Shown: positions 36,116-43,607 of the stretch, in pieces | Layout: every line of letters starts with the position of its first letter | How positions within the stretch are numbered: the stretch's first letter is position 1 | NCBI GenBank assembly: GCA_036273675.1 | Contig: DASUHD010000110.1 | Coordinates: 1-64,000 of the forward strand | Reading direction: 5' to 3' | Origin: DAHUXT01 sp036273675 | Lineage (GTDB): Bacteria > Chloroflexota > Ktedonobacteria > Ktedonobacterales > JADMIN01 | DNA length: 64,000 nucleotides | The notes under the pieces: generated by a model | Databases searched by the model: none | What the model was told of the DNA's origin: nothing | The model's input: only the letters and a program-made list of their open reading frames with translations | Position numbers and translations under genes: made by a program

Positions 36116-36442
36116 CCATTGAGAGCGAGTATGCGGATAGTCTGTGGCGCAGAGACGACGACAGAGAGCCGTAGCCGCTGAGAATTCGGCGTCGCCTCGC
36201 CCAACAGGCATGCTCCGCACAGCCGCGCATCGAACTGGTAGGAACCATCGCCCGCCATAGTAGAGTGCGCCGGATGAAGCCCCGTTAGCGGCTTCACGAC
36301 TCCTTGCCGCCTGCTGTTCCGCTGCTGTAACACGGCCCAGTATGCTCATGCATGTGCGGTTGGAGTCTCTGAGGCCAGCATCGCAAGGAGCTGGCAGACA
36401 AGGGTGGTACCGCGAAGACCTCTCGCCCCTCGATGTGAGGTC
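36116..36442 (+). ncRNA. T-box leader, second control element of the methionine operon
   Basis: The T-box itself is AGGGTGGTACCGCG at 36401-36414. Upstream is a stem I-like domain: the AGAGAG at 36163-36168 lies next to a GCCG/CGGC apical stem, with CGACG/CGTCG, GGCG/CGCC, CTGT/ACAG and GCGGA/TCCGC helices below. An internal loop between the last two holds ATAGT on the 5' side and GCATGC on the 3' side, so the candidate specifier is AUG (36210-36212, Met). A TGAAGCC/GGCTTCA hairpin (about 36274-36297) and GCCAGC/GCTGGC (36374-36395) follow. After the T-box, GACCTC/GAGGTC (36417-36442) could be the competing stem; no T-run follows it. The base after AUG is C, not the usual purine, so the specifier is tentative. 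Confidence 0.82.
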
Positions 36443-36502
36443 ACGTTGGCGCCCATCATCCACTGCAAGGATGTCATGGACGCCGTTCGCGGAGGCATCC
36501 GT

Positions 36503-37687
36503 ATGGCCCCTGGAGATCGCGCGCCAGTTGCGGCTGCGCCTCATCCCGATTCGCAGACGATCACACTGGATGAGTTCCGTTTCAGCACAGGCGAAATCGT
36601 CACCCCGATGACGCTCGCCTACGAGACGTGGGGGACGCTCGCGCCAATGAGAGACAACGCCGTCCTCATCTGCCACGCGCTGACCGGAGACTCGCATGCC
36701 CACGACCTGGCGCACCCGGATGATCCGCGCGCGGGCTGGTGGAATCCGCTTGTCGGTCCAGGCCGTGTCTTCGACACCACTCGCTACTTTGTCATCTGCG
36801 CCAATGTTCCCGGCGGTTGCTATGGCAGCACCGGCCCCACCTCGCCTCATCCAGCGGATGGCTGCCGCTACAACATGCGGTTCCCGCTGGTCACCATCGG
36901 CGATATCGTGCGGGCGCAACGAGCATTGCTGGAACGGCTGGGCGTACGGCGGCTTGCGGTGGTGACTGGCGGCTCCATCGGCGGATTGCAGGCGCTAGAG
37001 TGGGCCGTAGCGTATCCCGACTTTGTAGAGCGCGCCATCATCCTGGCGGCGGGCGCGCGCCTCTCGGCACAGGGCATCGCCCTCAACGAGATTGGCCGTC
37101 GCGCCATCGTCGCCGATCCCCGCTGGAATGGCGGCGACTATGACCCGGAGCAGGGGCCAGACGACGGGCTTGCCATCGCCCGGATGGCCGCGATGCTGAG
37201 CTATACCAGCGCCGACGATCTTGCCACACGGTTCGGTCGTCGCCCAGCCGCTCAGCCGACCAGCGAGCCGAGCCTTGGCGGAGCCTTCGATGTCGAGAGC
37301 TATCTCCAGTACCAGGGGACGAAGCTGGTGCGGCGCTTCGATGCCAACAGCTACCTGATTCTCACCCGCGCCATGGACCGCTACGACGTAGCCGAGGGGC
37401 GCGGCTCCGATGCCGAGGCGCTCAGCCGGGCGCGCGCGCGTGTGCTGGCCGTGGGCGTCAGCAGCGACTGGCTCTTCCCGCCAGAGCAGGTGCGCGCTGT
37501 AGTTGAGGGAATCACTGCCGCTGGCGGGCAGGCGGAGTACCGCGAGATCACCTCGATCCAGGGCCACGACGCCTTTCTCAAAGAGTGGGGCCAACTGGAC
37601 ACCTTGCTGCGCCCATTCGTGATGGACCGCTCGGTGGCGCGTGGTCCGCCGCGAGCGCCCGCTATCCCACAGACACACCTACAGTGA
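36503..37687 (+). CDS. metX: Homoserine O-acetyltransferase
   Basis: A 394-residue alpha/beta-hydrolase-fold acyltransferase that makes O-acylhomoserine, usually from acetyl-CoA. It shows TLAYETWG, the CHALTGDSHA oxyanion block, the nucleophile elbow GGSIGGLQALEW (Ser near 157), Asp in SSDWLFPPEQ and His in GHDAFLKEW. ATG 36503 has GGAGG seven bases upstream; ATG 36476 has a weaker site. First gene of metX-metY-asd-lysC-hom, under SAM riboswitch and T-box control. Succinyl-CoA use cannot be ruled out from sequence. Confidence 0.93.
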   Translation: MAPGDRAPVAAAPHPDSQTITLDEFRFSTGEIVTPMTLAYETWGTLAPMRDNAVLICHALTGDSHAHDLAHPDDPRAGWWNPLVGPGRVFDTTRYFVICANVPGGCYGSTGPTSPHPADGCRYNMRFPLVTIGDIVRAQRALLERLGVRRLAVVTGGSIGGLQALEWAVAYPDFVERAIILAAGARLSAQGIALNEIGRRAIVADPRWNGGDYDPEQGPDDGLAIARMAAMLSYTSADDLATRFGRRPAAQPTSEPSLGGAFDVESYLQYQGTKLVRRFDANSYLILTRAMDRYDVAEGRGSDAEALSRARARVLAVGVSSDWLFPPEQVRAVVEGITAAGGQAEYREITSIQGHDAFLKEWGQLDTLLRPFVMDRSVARGPPRAPAIPQTHLQ

Positions 37688-37741
37688 GAGCAACACTATC
37701 AGGTAAGCGAAGTGACAGCATATTTGCAAAGGAAGAGACTC

Positions 37742-39094
37742 GTGACAGACACAGTCAACGTAACCGCACCAGACCAGACGACATCAGCCACCGAGCAGAC
37801 GCCGCGCTACGCCTTCGAGACACTGGCGCTCCATGCGGGGCAGGAAGACCCCGATCCCGCAACACGCGCCCGCGCGGTGCCGATCTACCAGACGACCTCG
37901 TACGTCTTTGACAACGCTGACCACGCCGCCGACCTCTTCGGACTGCGCGCCGTCGGCAACATCTATACGCGCATCATGAACCCGACGCAGGACGTCTTCG
38001 AGCGGCGTATCGCGGCCCTGGAGGGAGGAGTCGCCGCGCTGGCGACCGCGTCCGGCCAGGCGGCCATCTTCCTCTCGATTACCAATGTCGCGGGCGCGGG
38101 CGACGAGATCATCTCCAGCGCTAGCCTCTACGGTGGCACGTACAACCTCTTCGCCCAGACCTTGCCGCATCTCGGCATCAACGTCCAGTTCGTCGATGGC
38201 GGCGACCCGGAGAACTTCCGCGCCGCCATCACACCGAAGACACGCGCGATCTATGCCGAGACGGTCGGTAATCCGCGCCTGGATACACTGGATGTTCGCG
38301 CCGTCGCCGATATCGCCCATGCCGCCGGAGTCCCGTTGATCGTGGATAACACATTTCCAAGCCCCTATCTGTTGACGCCTATCGAGCACGGCGCGGATAT
38401 CGTCGTCCACTCGGCGACCAAGTTCATCGGCGGCCACGGCACCTCCATCGGCGGGGTTATCGTGGATGGCGGCAAGTTCGACTGGAACGCCAGCGGCAAG
38501 TTCCCCGGCCTGACCGAGCCAGACCCAACGTACCATGGCGTCCGCTATGTCGAGACGTTCGGCCCAGCGGCCTTCGCCGTCAAGGCGCGCACCCAGCTGC
38601 TGCGCGACCTGGGGCCAGCCATCAGCCCGCTCAATAGCTGGCTCTTCCTGCAAGGGCTGGAGACCCTGCCGCTCCGCATGGAACGCCACAGCGAGAACGC
38701 GCTGCGTGTCGCGCAGTTCCTCGCCGGGCATCCCGCCGTCACCTGGGTGCTCTACCCCGGCCTCTCGAACCACCCAACGCACGAGCTGGCCCGCCGCTAC
38801 CACAAGCACGGCTACGGCGCGATCATCGGCTTCGGGATCAAGGGCGGGCTGGAGGCTGGTCGGCGGCTCATCAACTCGGTCAAACTCTTCTCACTGCTCG
38901 CCAACGTGGGCGATGCTAAGTCGCTGATTATCCATCCCGCCAGCACCACACACTCGCAGCTGAACGAAGAGGAGCAGCTCGCGACCGGCGTCACACCGGA
39001 CTTCATCCGGCTCTCCGTCGGCATCGAGGCGGTCAACGATCTGCTGGCCGACCTTGACCAGGCGCTACGCATCGCTACGGCAAACCCGGCATAA
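37742..39094 (+). CDS. metY: O-acetylhomoserine sulfhydrylase (aminocarboxypropyltransferase)
   Basis: A 450-residue PLP enzyme of the Cys/Met metabolism family that makes homocysteine from O-acetylhomoserine and sulphide. The start of the conserved core is TLALHAGQEDPDP, followed by VPIYQTTSYVF and YTRIMNPTQDVFERR. The PLP Lys lies in HSATKFIGGHG (near 227) after VDNTFPSPYL. The long form (about 430-450 residues) and the GTSIGG block fit MetY rather than MetB or MetC. GTG 37742 has AAAGGAAG upstream; an earlier GTG at 37712 is weaker. It lies 54 bases after metX. Confidence 0.93.
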   Translation: MTDTVNVTAPDQTTSATEQTPRYAFETLALHAGQEDPDPATRARAVPIYQTTSYVFDNADHAADLFGLRAVGNIYTRIMNPTQDVFERRIAALEGGVAALATASGQAAIFLSITNVAGAGDEIISSASLYGGTYNLFAQTLPHLGINVQFVDGGDPENFRAAITPKTRAIYAETVGNPRLDTLDVRAVADIAHAAGVPLIVDNTFPSPYLLTPIEHGADIVVHSATKFIGGHGTSIGGVIVDGGKFDWNASGKFPGLTEPDPTYHGVRYVETFGPAAFAVKARTQLLRDLGPAISPLNSWLFLQGLETLPLRMERHSENALRVAQFLAGHPAVTWVLYPGLSNHPTHELARRYHKHGYGAIIGFGIKGGLEAGRRLINSVKLFSLLANVGDAKSLIIHPASTTHSQLNEEEQLATGVTPDFIRLSVGIEAVNDLLADLDQALRIATANPA

Positions 39095-39116
39095 GCTTGC
39101 CACGGCGCACCTCTGG

Positions 39117-39139
39117 CCCCTCTCCCTATGGGGGAGGGG
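39117..39139 (+). other. Hairpin between metY and asd
   Basis: CCCCTCTCCC and GGGGGAGGGG form a strong GC hairpin with a small loop, followed by TTAGAGG rather than a T-run. It may cause partial attenuation or mark an RNA processing site inside the operon. Confidence 0.4.
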
Positions 39140-39185
39140 TTAGAGGAGGGGGCTGCCCACTATATCTCCGCACAAAGGAATGCTT

Positions 39186-40286
39186 ATGACACATGGCAAA
39201 TCAATTGATTCCCCAGCGGACCGGATACCAGCGATTGTGCTGGGCGCAACCGGACTTGTCGGCCAGCGACTCGTCGCGATGCTGACCGGGCATCCCTGGT
39301 TCCGGCTGGCTGGCGTGGCCGCCTCGGAGCAGCACGCGGGGCGGCTGTATGGCGAGGTCGTCCAGTGGCGCATCGAGGGCGCCGTGCCACCTGAGGCCGC
39401 TGCGCTCCGGCTAGCGCGGCCAATGCCCGATGACCACCCGCCAGTGACGCTTGTCTTCTCGGCTCTGCCCGCTCTAGAGGCGGAAGCTGTCGAGCCCACA
39501 TTTGCTCGCGCGGGCGCGTTCGTCTCCAGCAATGCCTCGGCATTCCGCATGAGGACGGATGTGCCGCTGGTGATCCCGGAGATTAACCATAATCACCTGG
39601 CCGCGCTCGCAAGTCAGCGAGCATCGCGGGGATGGTCGGGCGCGCTGGTCACCAACCCCAACTGCTCGACGATTGGGCTGGCGTTGACGCTCGCGCCACT
39701 GGCGCGTTTCGGAATCGAGCAGGTGATGGTGACGACGCTTCAGGCGGCCTCGGGCGCTGGCTATCCCGGCGTCGCCTCGCTCGACCTGATCGACAACGTC
39801 ATCCCGTTCATTGCGGGCGAGGAGGAGAAGATCGACACGGAGACGCGCAAGATACTCGGCGTCTGGCAGGATGGCGCGTTCGTCGATGCGCCCATTCGCC
39901 TGAGCGCGCAGACGACCCGCGTCCCCGTTCGTGAAGGCCATATGGCGTGCGTCAGCGTCAAGTTCGCGCAGACGCCCCAGCCCGAGGAGATCCTGGCCGC
40001 CTGGCAGGAGTTTTCGGGGCTGCCACAGACGCTAGGGCTGCCATCGGCTCCCGAACACGTTCTGCGTTACCTCGAAGCGCCTGATCGCCCACAGCCGCGC
40101 TACGACCGCGACGCCGAGGGCGGTATGGGTGTGACGCTCGGCCGCTTGCGACGCTGTGAAGTGCTCGACTATCGGTTTATCTGCCTCAGCCATAACACTG
40201 TCAGAGGGGCGGCTGGCGCAGCGCTGCTCAACGCGGAACTGGCCTATGCGCGCGGGCTGCTCGCAACTTCGGGGAGGAGCGCATGA
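39186..40286 (+). CDS. asd: Aspartate-semialdehyde dehydrogenase
   Basis: A 366-residue NADP-dependent enzyme that reduces aspartyl phosphate to aspartate semialdehyde. The N-terminal motif is VLGATGLVGQRLV; the catalytic Cys (near 160) is in NPNCSTIGLAL; GEEEKIDTET and the His in VREGHMACVSV follow. The sequence pattern is the archaeal/fungal-like ASADH type. ATG 39186 has AAAGG six bases upstream; the ATG at 39180 is too close to it. It overlaps lysC by four bases (ATGA), so the two are coupled. Confidence 0.93.
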   Translation: MTHGKSIDSPADRIPAIVLGATGLVGQRLVAMLTGHPWFRLAGVAASEQHAGRLYGEVVQWRIEGAVPPEAAALRLARPMPDDHPPVTLVFSALPALEAEAVEPTFARAGAFVSSNASAFRMRTDVPLVIPEINHNHLAALASQRASRGWSGALVTNPNCSTIGLALTLAPLARFGIEQVMVTTLQAASGAGYPGVASLDLIDNVIPFIAGEEEKIDTETRKILGVWQDGAFVDAPIRLSAQTTRVPVREGHMACVSVKFAQTPQPEEILAAWQEFSGLPQTLGLPSAPEHVLRYLEAPDRPQPRYDRDAEGGMGVTLGRLRRCEVLDYRFICLSHNTVRGAAGAALLNAELAYARGLLATSGRSA

Positions 40287-41293
40287 TTGTCGTCAAGTTC
40301 GGCGGAAGCTCACTGGCTGGCCCAGAACTGATGCTTGCCGCCGCACGTATCGTAGCCCGGCACAATCGCGCCGAGCCTGTGGTCTGTGTCGTCTCGGCGA
40401 TGGCTGGTGTCACCGACCAGCTCATCGCGATTGCCCAGCTGGCGGCGCAGGGGCAATCCGACTGGCGCGGACCGTACACCAGAATGCGCGCTCAGCACGA
40501 GCAAACACTTGCGTCATTAGCTACTGCTAGAAATCGCGAGAGCATTGTGCTTGCCCCGCTCTGGCGCGCGCTGGAAGCCGACGCGGCTAGCCTCGCATCC
40601 ATTCACAACGTATCCGCGCGCGAGGAAGCCATCGCGGCCTTCTCCGCCTGGGGCGAGAAACTTTCGGTTCGCCTGTTCGCGGCGGCCCTGGCTTGTGCCG
40701 GGATGGAGGCAACCCCATTTGAGGATGCGCCAGTCATCGTCGAACACGATGGCCAGCGTGCATCTCCGCGCTGGATCGCCTCGATTGCGGCGACTTCGTT
40801 ATGGCTTCGCGACCCAATCACGAATCTACTGCGATGTGGCGAGACGCCCGTGCTTCCTGGATACCTGGCGCTGACGCCGGATGGCGCGTACACGACGCTA
40901 GGCCGCAACGGCTCGGATCACTCGGCGGCAATCATCGGCGCGGCGCTGGATGCCCGTGCCGTCTACATCTACAGTGATGTCGCGGGAATCCATGAGGCTG
41001 ATCCGCAAGTCGTACCCGGAGCGCGGCTGCTGACCGCGCTAAGCTACGATGAAGCGGCTGCTATCGTTGCGAGCGGCGCACGCGTGCTCCATCCCGCGAC
41101 TCTGCCGCCGCTGGCACAATGCGGGATTCCGCTACACTTGCGTAGCGCGTTCGCCCCCGACGCGACAGGCACCGACATTGGCGTGTCATGTCCGCCGCCT
41201 CCTCGGGTAGATGCGACACCGCTATCAGTGATATTTGCCTCACTTGCCCTAGCGGGAACGCAGAGAAAGGTTGGGCGGCCAGATGCCTTCTGA
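40283..41293 (+). CDS. lysC: Aspartate kinase lacking ACT regulatory domains
   Basis: A 336-residue enzyme for the first step from aspartate. The amino-acid kinase domain is complete: VVKFGGSSLA, VVSAMAGVTDQL, FSAWGEKLSVRL, GRNGSDHSAA, YIYSDVAGIHEADP and SGARVLHP. After that it ends with a short tail of about 50 residues, where normal aspartate kinases have two ACT domains (total 400-460 residues). Feedback inhibition by Lys or Thr is therefore likely absent or provided in trans. It overlaps asd at the start and hom at the end. Confidence 0.92.
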   Translation: MIVVKFGGSSLAGPELMLAAARIVARHNRAEPVVCVVSAMAGVTDQLIAIAQLAAQGQSDWRGPYTRMRAQHEQTLASLATARNRESIVLAPLWRALEADAASLASIHNVSAREEAIAAFSAWGEKLSVRLFAAALACAGMEATPFEDAPVIVEHDGQRASPRWIASIAATSLWLRDPITNLLRCGETPVLPGYLALTPDGAYTTLGRNGSDHSAAIIGAALDARAVYIYSDVAGIHEADPQVVPGARLLTALSYDEAAAIVASGARVLHPATLPPLAQCGIPLHLRSAFAPDATGTDIGVSCPPPPRVDATPLSVIFASLALAGTQRKVGRPDAF

Positions 41294-42419
41294 GCCAGGA
41301 TCAAATAATCCATCCGACTTCCTGCTGGTTCAGCTTGGGGTGGGCCAGATTGGAACAGCCGTCGTGTCCCTGGTGCAACGGCTCGCTCGTAGCTGGCAGC
41401 AGCAGTTCGGCCTGGGGATCTACTACTACGGGCTTGCCGATTCGAGCGGCTTCATCGTCCCGGAGCCATCCGAGCACATGCTTACAACCGAGGCGCTCGC
41501 CAGCATCGAGCACGCGCACACGAGCGGGCAGCCACTGAGTATGCCACCGAACGTTTGTCAGCCAGGAGAATGGCAGGATGTGCTGGAACGAGCAATCCAT
41601 GCTGGCGGGAGACCTGACCAGATTATCGTGGTGGATTGCGCGGTGGGCCATGGCACAAGTGATATGTTGCTGGCGGCGCGGGTGGCTGGCGCGCATATCG
41701 TGCTCTGCAACAAAGATCCGCTCACTGGCCCATATGCCCAGTTTCGCGCGCTCCAGGGTAACGGCTTGCGTGGTTCGCTCCACCTCAGCGCAACGGTTGG
41801 CGCGGGACTGCCAATCGCGACCGCGGTGGCAGCAGCGACGGCCAGCGGCGACACCATCATGGAGTTACAGGTAGTCGCCAGCGGCTCACTTGGACAGCTC
41901 TGCTCCGACATGTCGCAGGAGGTAAACTTCCCCGCCGCGCTTGAGAGCGCCGTCACGGCGGGCTACTGCGAGCCAGACGCGCGGGTAGACCTATCCGGCA
42001 ACGATGTCGCGCGCAAGCTGCTGATTCTCGCTCGTCTCGCAGGGCATCCAGCGGAGTTAGCGGACATCGAGGTCGAGAACCTGATACCACCCGGCGCTGG
42101 ATCACTATCGCGTGATGCTTTTCTGGCTACACTACCCTCGTGGCGCGAGCACCTGCGCGACCGATTCACCAGCGCACGCACATCTGGGAATATCCTCCGA
42201 TATGTGGGCGCCATGGATGCCCGCGGCCATCTGAGCGCTGGTCTGCGCGAGATAGAGAGGGACGATCCTCTCGCGCACGGGTATGGCCCGGAGAACGTCT
42301 TTGTACTGCGGACTGAGCGCTATCAGCAGCCATTGGTCATCGCTGGCCCTGGCGCGGGCGTCGCCGTGACCGCTGGCGCCGTCGTCGGCGATATCTTGCG
42401 AGCGGCTGGCGCGCTGTAG
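41283..42419 (+). CDS. hom: Homoserine dehydrogenase
   Basis: A 378-residue enzyme that reduces aspartate semialdehyde to homoserine. N-terminal NAD(P) motif LVQLGVGQIGTAVV, VLCNKDPL, then the ATVGAGLPI segment and the substrate region near VDLSGNDVARKLLILARLAG (the GxDVARK-type Lys). It resembles the C-terminal half of bifunctional ThrA and lacks an ACT domain. ATG 41283 overlaps the 3' end of lysC by 11 bases. The last gene of the operon; convergent with the M29 peptidase gene 11 bases away. Confidence 0.92.
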   Translation: MPSEPGSNNPSDFLLVQLGVGQIGTAVVSLVQRLARSWQQQFGLGIYYYGLADSSGFIVPEPSEHMLTTEALASIEHAHTSGQPLSMPPNVCQPGEWQDVLERAIHAGGRPDQIIVVDCAVGHGTSDMLLAARVAGAHIVLCNKDPLTGPYAQFRALQGNGLRGSLHLSATVGAGLPIATAVAAATASGDTIMELQVVASGSLGQLCSDMSQEVNFPAALESAVTAGYCEPDARVDLSGNDVARKLLILARLAGHPAELADIEVENLIPPGAGSLSRDAFLATLPSWREHLRDRFTSARTSGNILRYVGAMDARGHLSAGLREIERDDPLAHGYGPENVFVLRTERYQQPLVIAGPGAGVAVTAGAVVGDILRAAGAL

Positions 42420-42430
42420 CCAGACGCATA

Positions 42431-43543
42431 CTAGTCTGGTTGAAGCACGAGCTTGCCATCCTTCAGCACAAGTACGTCGTCCACATAGACCTCGCCTCCA
42501 CCCGCCTCTGGCCGGAGGTCGCAGATCATATCCCAGTGCAGGGCAGAGACGTTTTTCCCGCCTGTTTCAGGATAGCTATTGCCAAGCGCCAGATGCACCG
42601 TGCCGCCGATCTTCTCGTCGAAGAGGATGTTGCGCGTCGGGCGCTGGATGCCAAAGTTATTGCCAAAGGCGAACTCGCCCAGATAGCGTGCGCTATCGTC
42701 CATCTCAAGCATTTGATCGAGGAACGCCTGCCCCTGTGCCGCAGTTGCCTCGACCACGCGCCCCGCCTGAAAGCGCAGGCGAATATCCTGGACGCCGCGC
42801 CCGTTAATATTGCTCGGCACCGTGTAGCGGATGTGTCCCTCCGCCGAATCTTCGACCGGCCCGGTGAAGAACTCGCCGCTGGGGAAGTTGCGCTTGCCAT
42901 CGCTATTGCGGAAGATGCGCCCGGCAATCGAGAGGCGCAGATCGGTATCCGCCCCGACGATATGGACATTCTGCTTGTCGGCCAGCCAGTCCACGTAGAA
43001 CTGCTGCCGCGCGCCCAACTCCTTCCAACGTGCGGCTGGATCGTCGCTGTTCAGGAAGCACGCCTCATAGACGAACTCTGTGAAGTCCGCTAGCGACATG
43101 TCGGCGTCCTGGGCATAGGCAGCGGTCGGGTAGAGTGTCAGGCACCAGCGCGCCTCGTTGGGACGATTCTGGCGCAAATGGAAGAGCTCGCGCTGAGCGC
43201 GGCCAAAGAGCGACTGCCGCGCGGGATCGACCCCGGCAAGTTGTCGCGTATTCGTCTCGCTGGAGATGTTGAGAAAACAGTCCACCTGCTCTGTCATCAC
43301 ACGGTCGGCGGGGTTGATCCATGACAACTGGTCATCGTTGCCCTCACGTAGCAGCGTTTCGGTCAGCTGCGGGAGGCGAATCGTAGACACTGGATGGCCA
43401 CCCGCCCGCAAAACCTCACGGTAGACTTCCGCGATAAGCGGCTCAGCAGCCGATGTCGCAGCAATCTGCACCATCTCTCCAGGTTTCACTTCGAAACAAT
43501 AGTTCACCAGTGTCTTTGCCCAGCGCGAGATTCGCGGATCCAT
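42431..43543 (-). CDS. M29 family aminopeptidase
   Basis: A 370-residue metallopeptidase of the thermophilic aminopeptidase family (AmpS/AmpT). It begins MDPRISRWAKTLVNYCFEVKPGE, the standard start. The metal ligands are in FPSGEFFTGPVEDSAEGHI (two Glu), YLGEFAFG (Glu), and HLALGNSYPETGG with SALHWDMICDLR (His, Asp). It acts on N-terminal residues of peptides in the cytoplasm. GAGGGAA upstream of the ATG at 43543 supports this start; the frame reaches 43681 but overlaps the polX gene. Confidence 0.92.
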   Translation of the reverse strand: MDPRISRWAKTLVNYCFEVKPGEMVQIAATSAAEPLIAEVYREVLRAGGHPVSTIRLPQLTETLLREGNDDQLSWINPADRVMTEQVDCFLNISSETNTRQLAGVDPARQSLFGRAQRELFHLRQNRPNEARWCLTLYPTAAYAQDADMSLADFTEFVYEACFLNSDDPAARWKELGARQQFYVDWLADKQNVHIVGADTDLRLSIAGRIFRNSDGKRNFPSGEFFTGPVEDSAEGHIRYTVPSNINGRGVQDIRLRFQAGRVVEATAAQGQAFLDQMLEMDDSARYLGEFAFGNNFGIQRPTRNILFDEKIGGTVHLALGNSYPETGGKNVSALHWDMICDLRPEAGGGEVYVDDVLVLKDGKLVLQPD

Positions 43544-43607
43544 GCACAGTTCCCTCATCATTTTCATCACGACGCCATTTGCGAGGCGAAGGTAGTTCAG
43601 GACGCTC

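Noticed and set aside
34824..36248. A 474-codon open frame on the minus strand across the adenosine deaminase gene and the riboswitch.
   Set aside because: It is antisense to a gene with all ADA motifs and to the SAM riboswitch, and its translation has no family features. GC-rich codon use on the other strand explains the open frame.
37784..38809. A 341-codon minus-strand frame inside metY.
   Set aside because: Antisense shadow of a gene with strong PLP-enzyme motifs; no recognisable protein.
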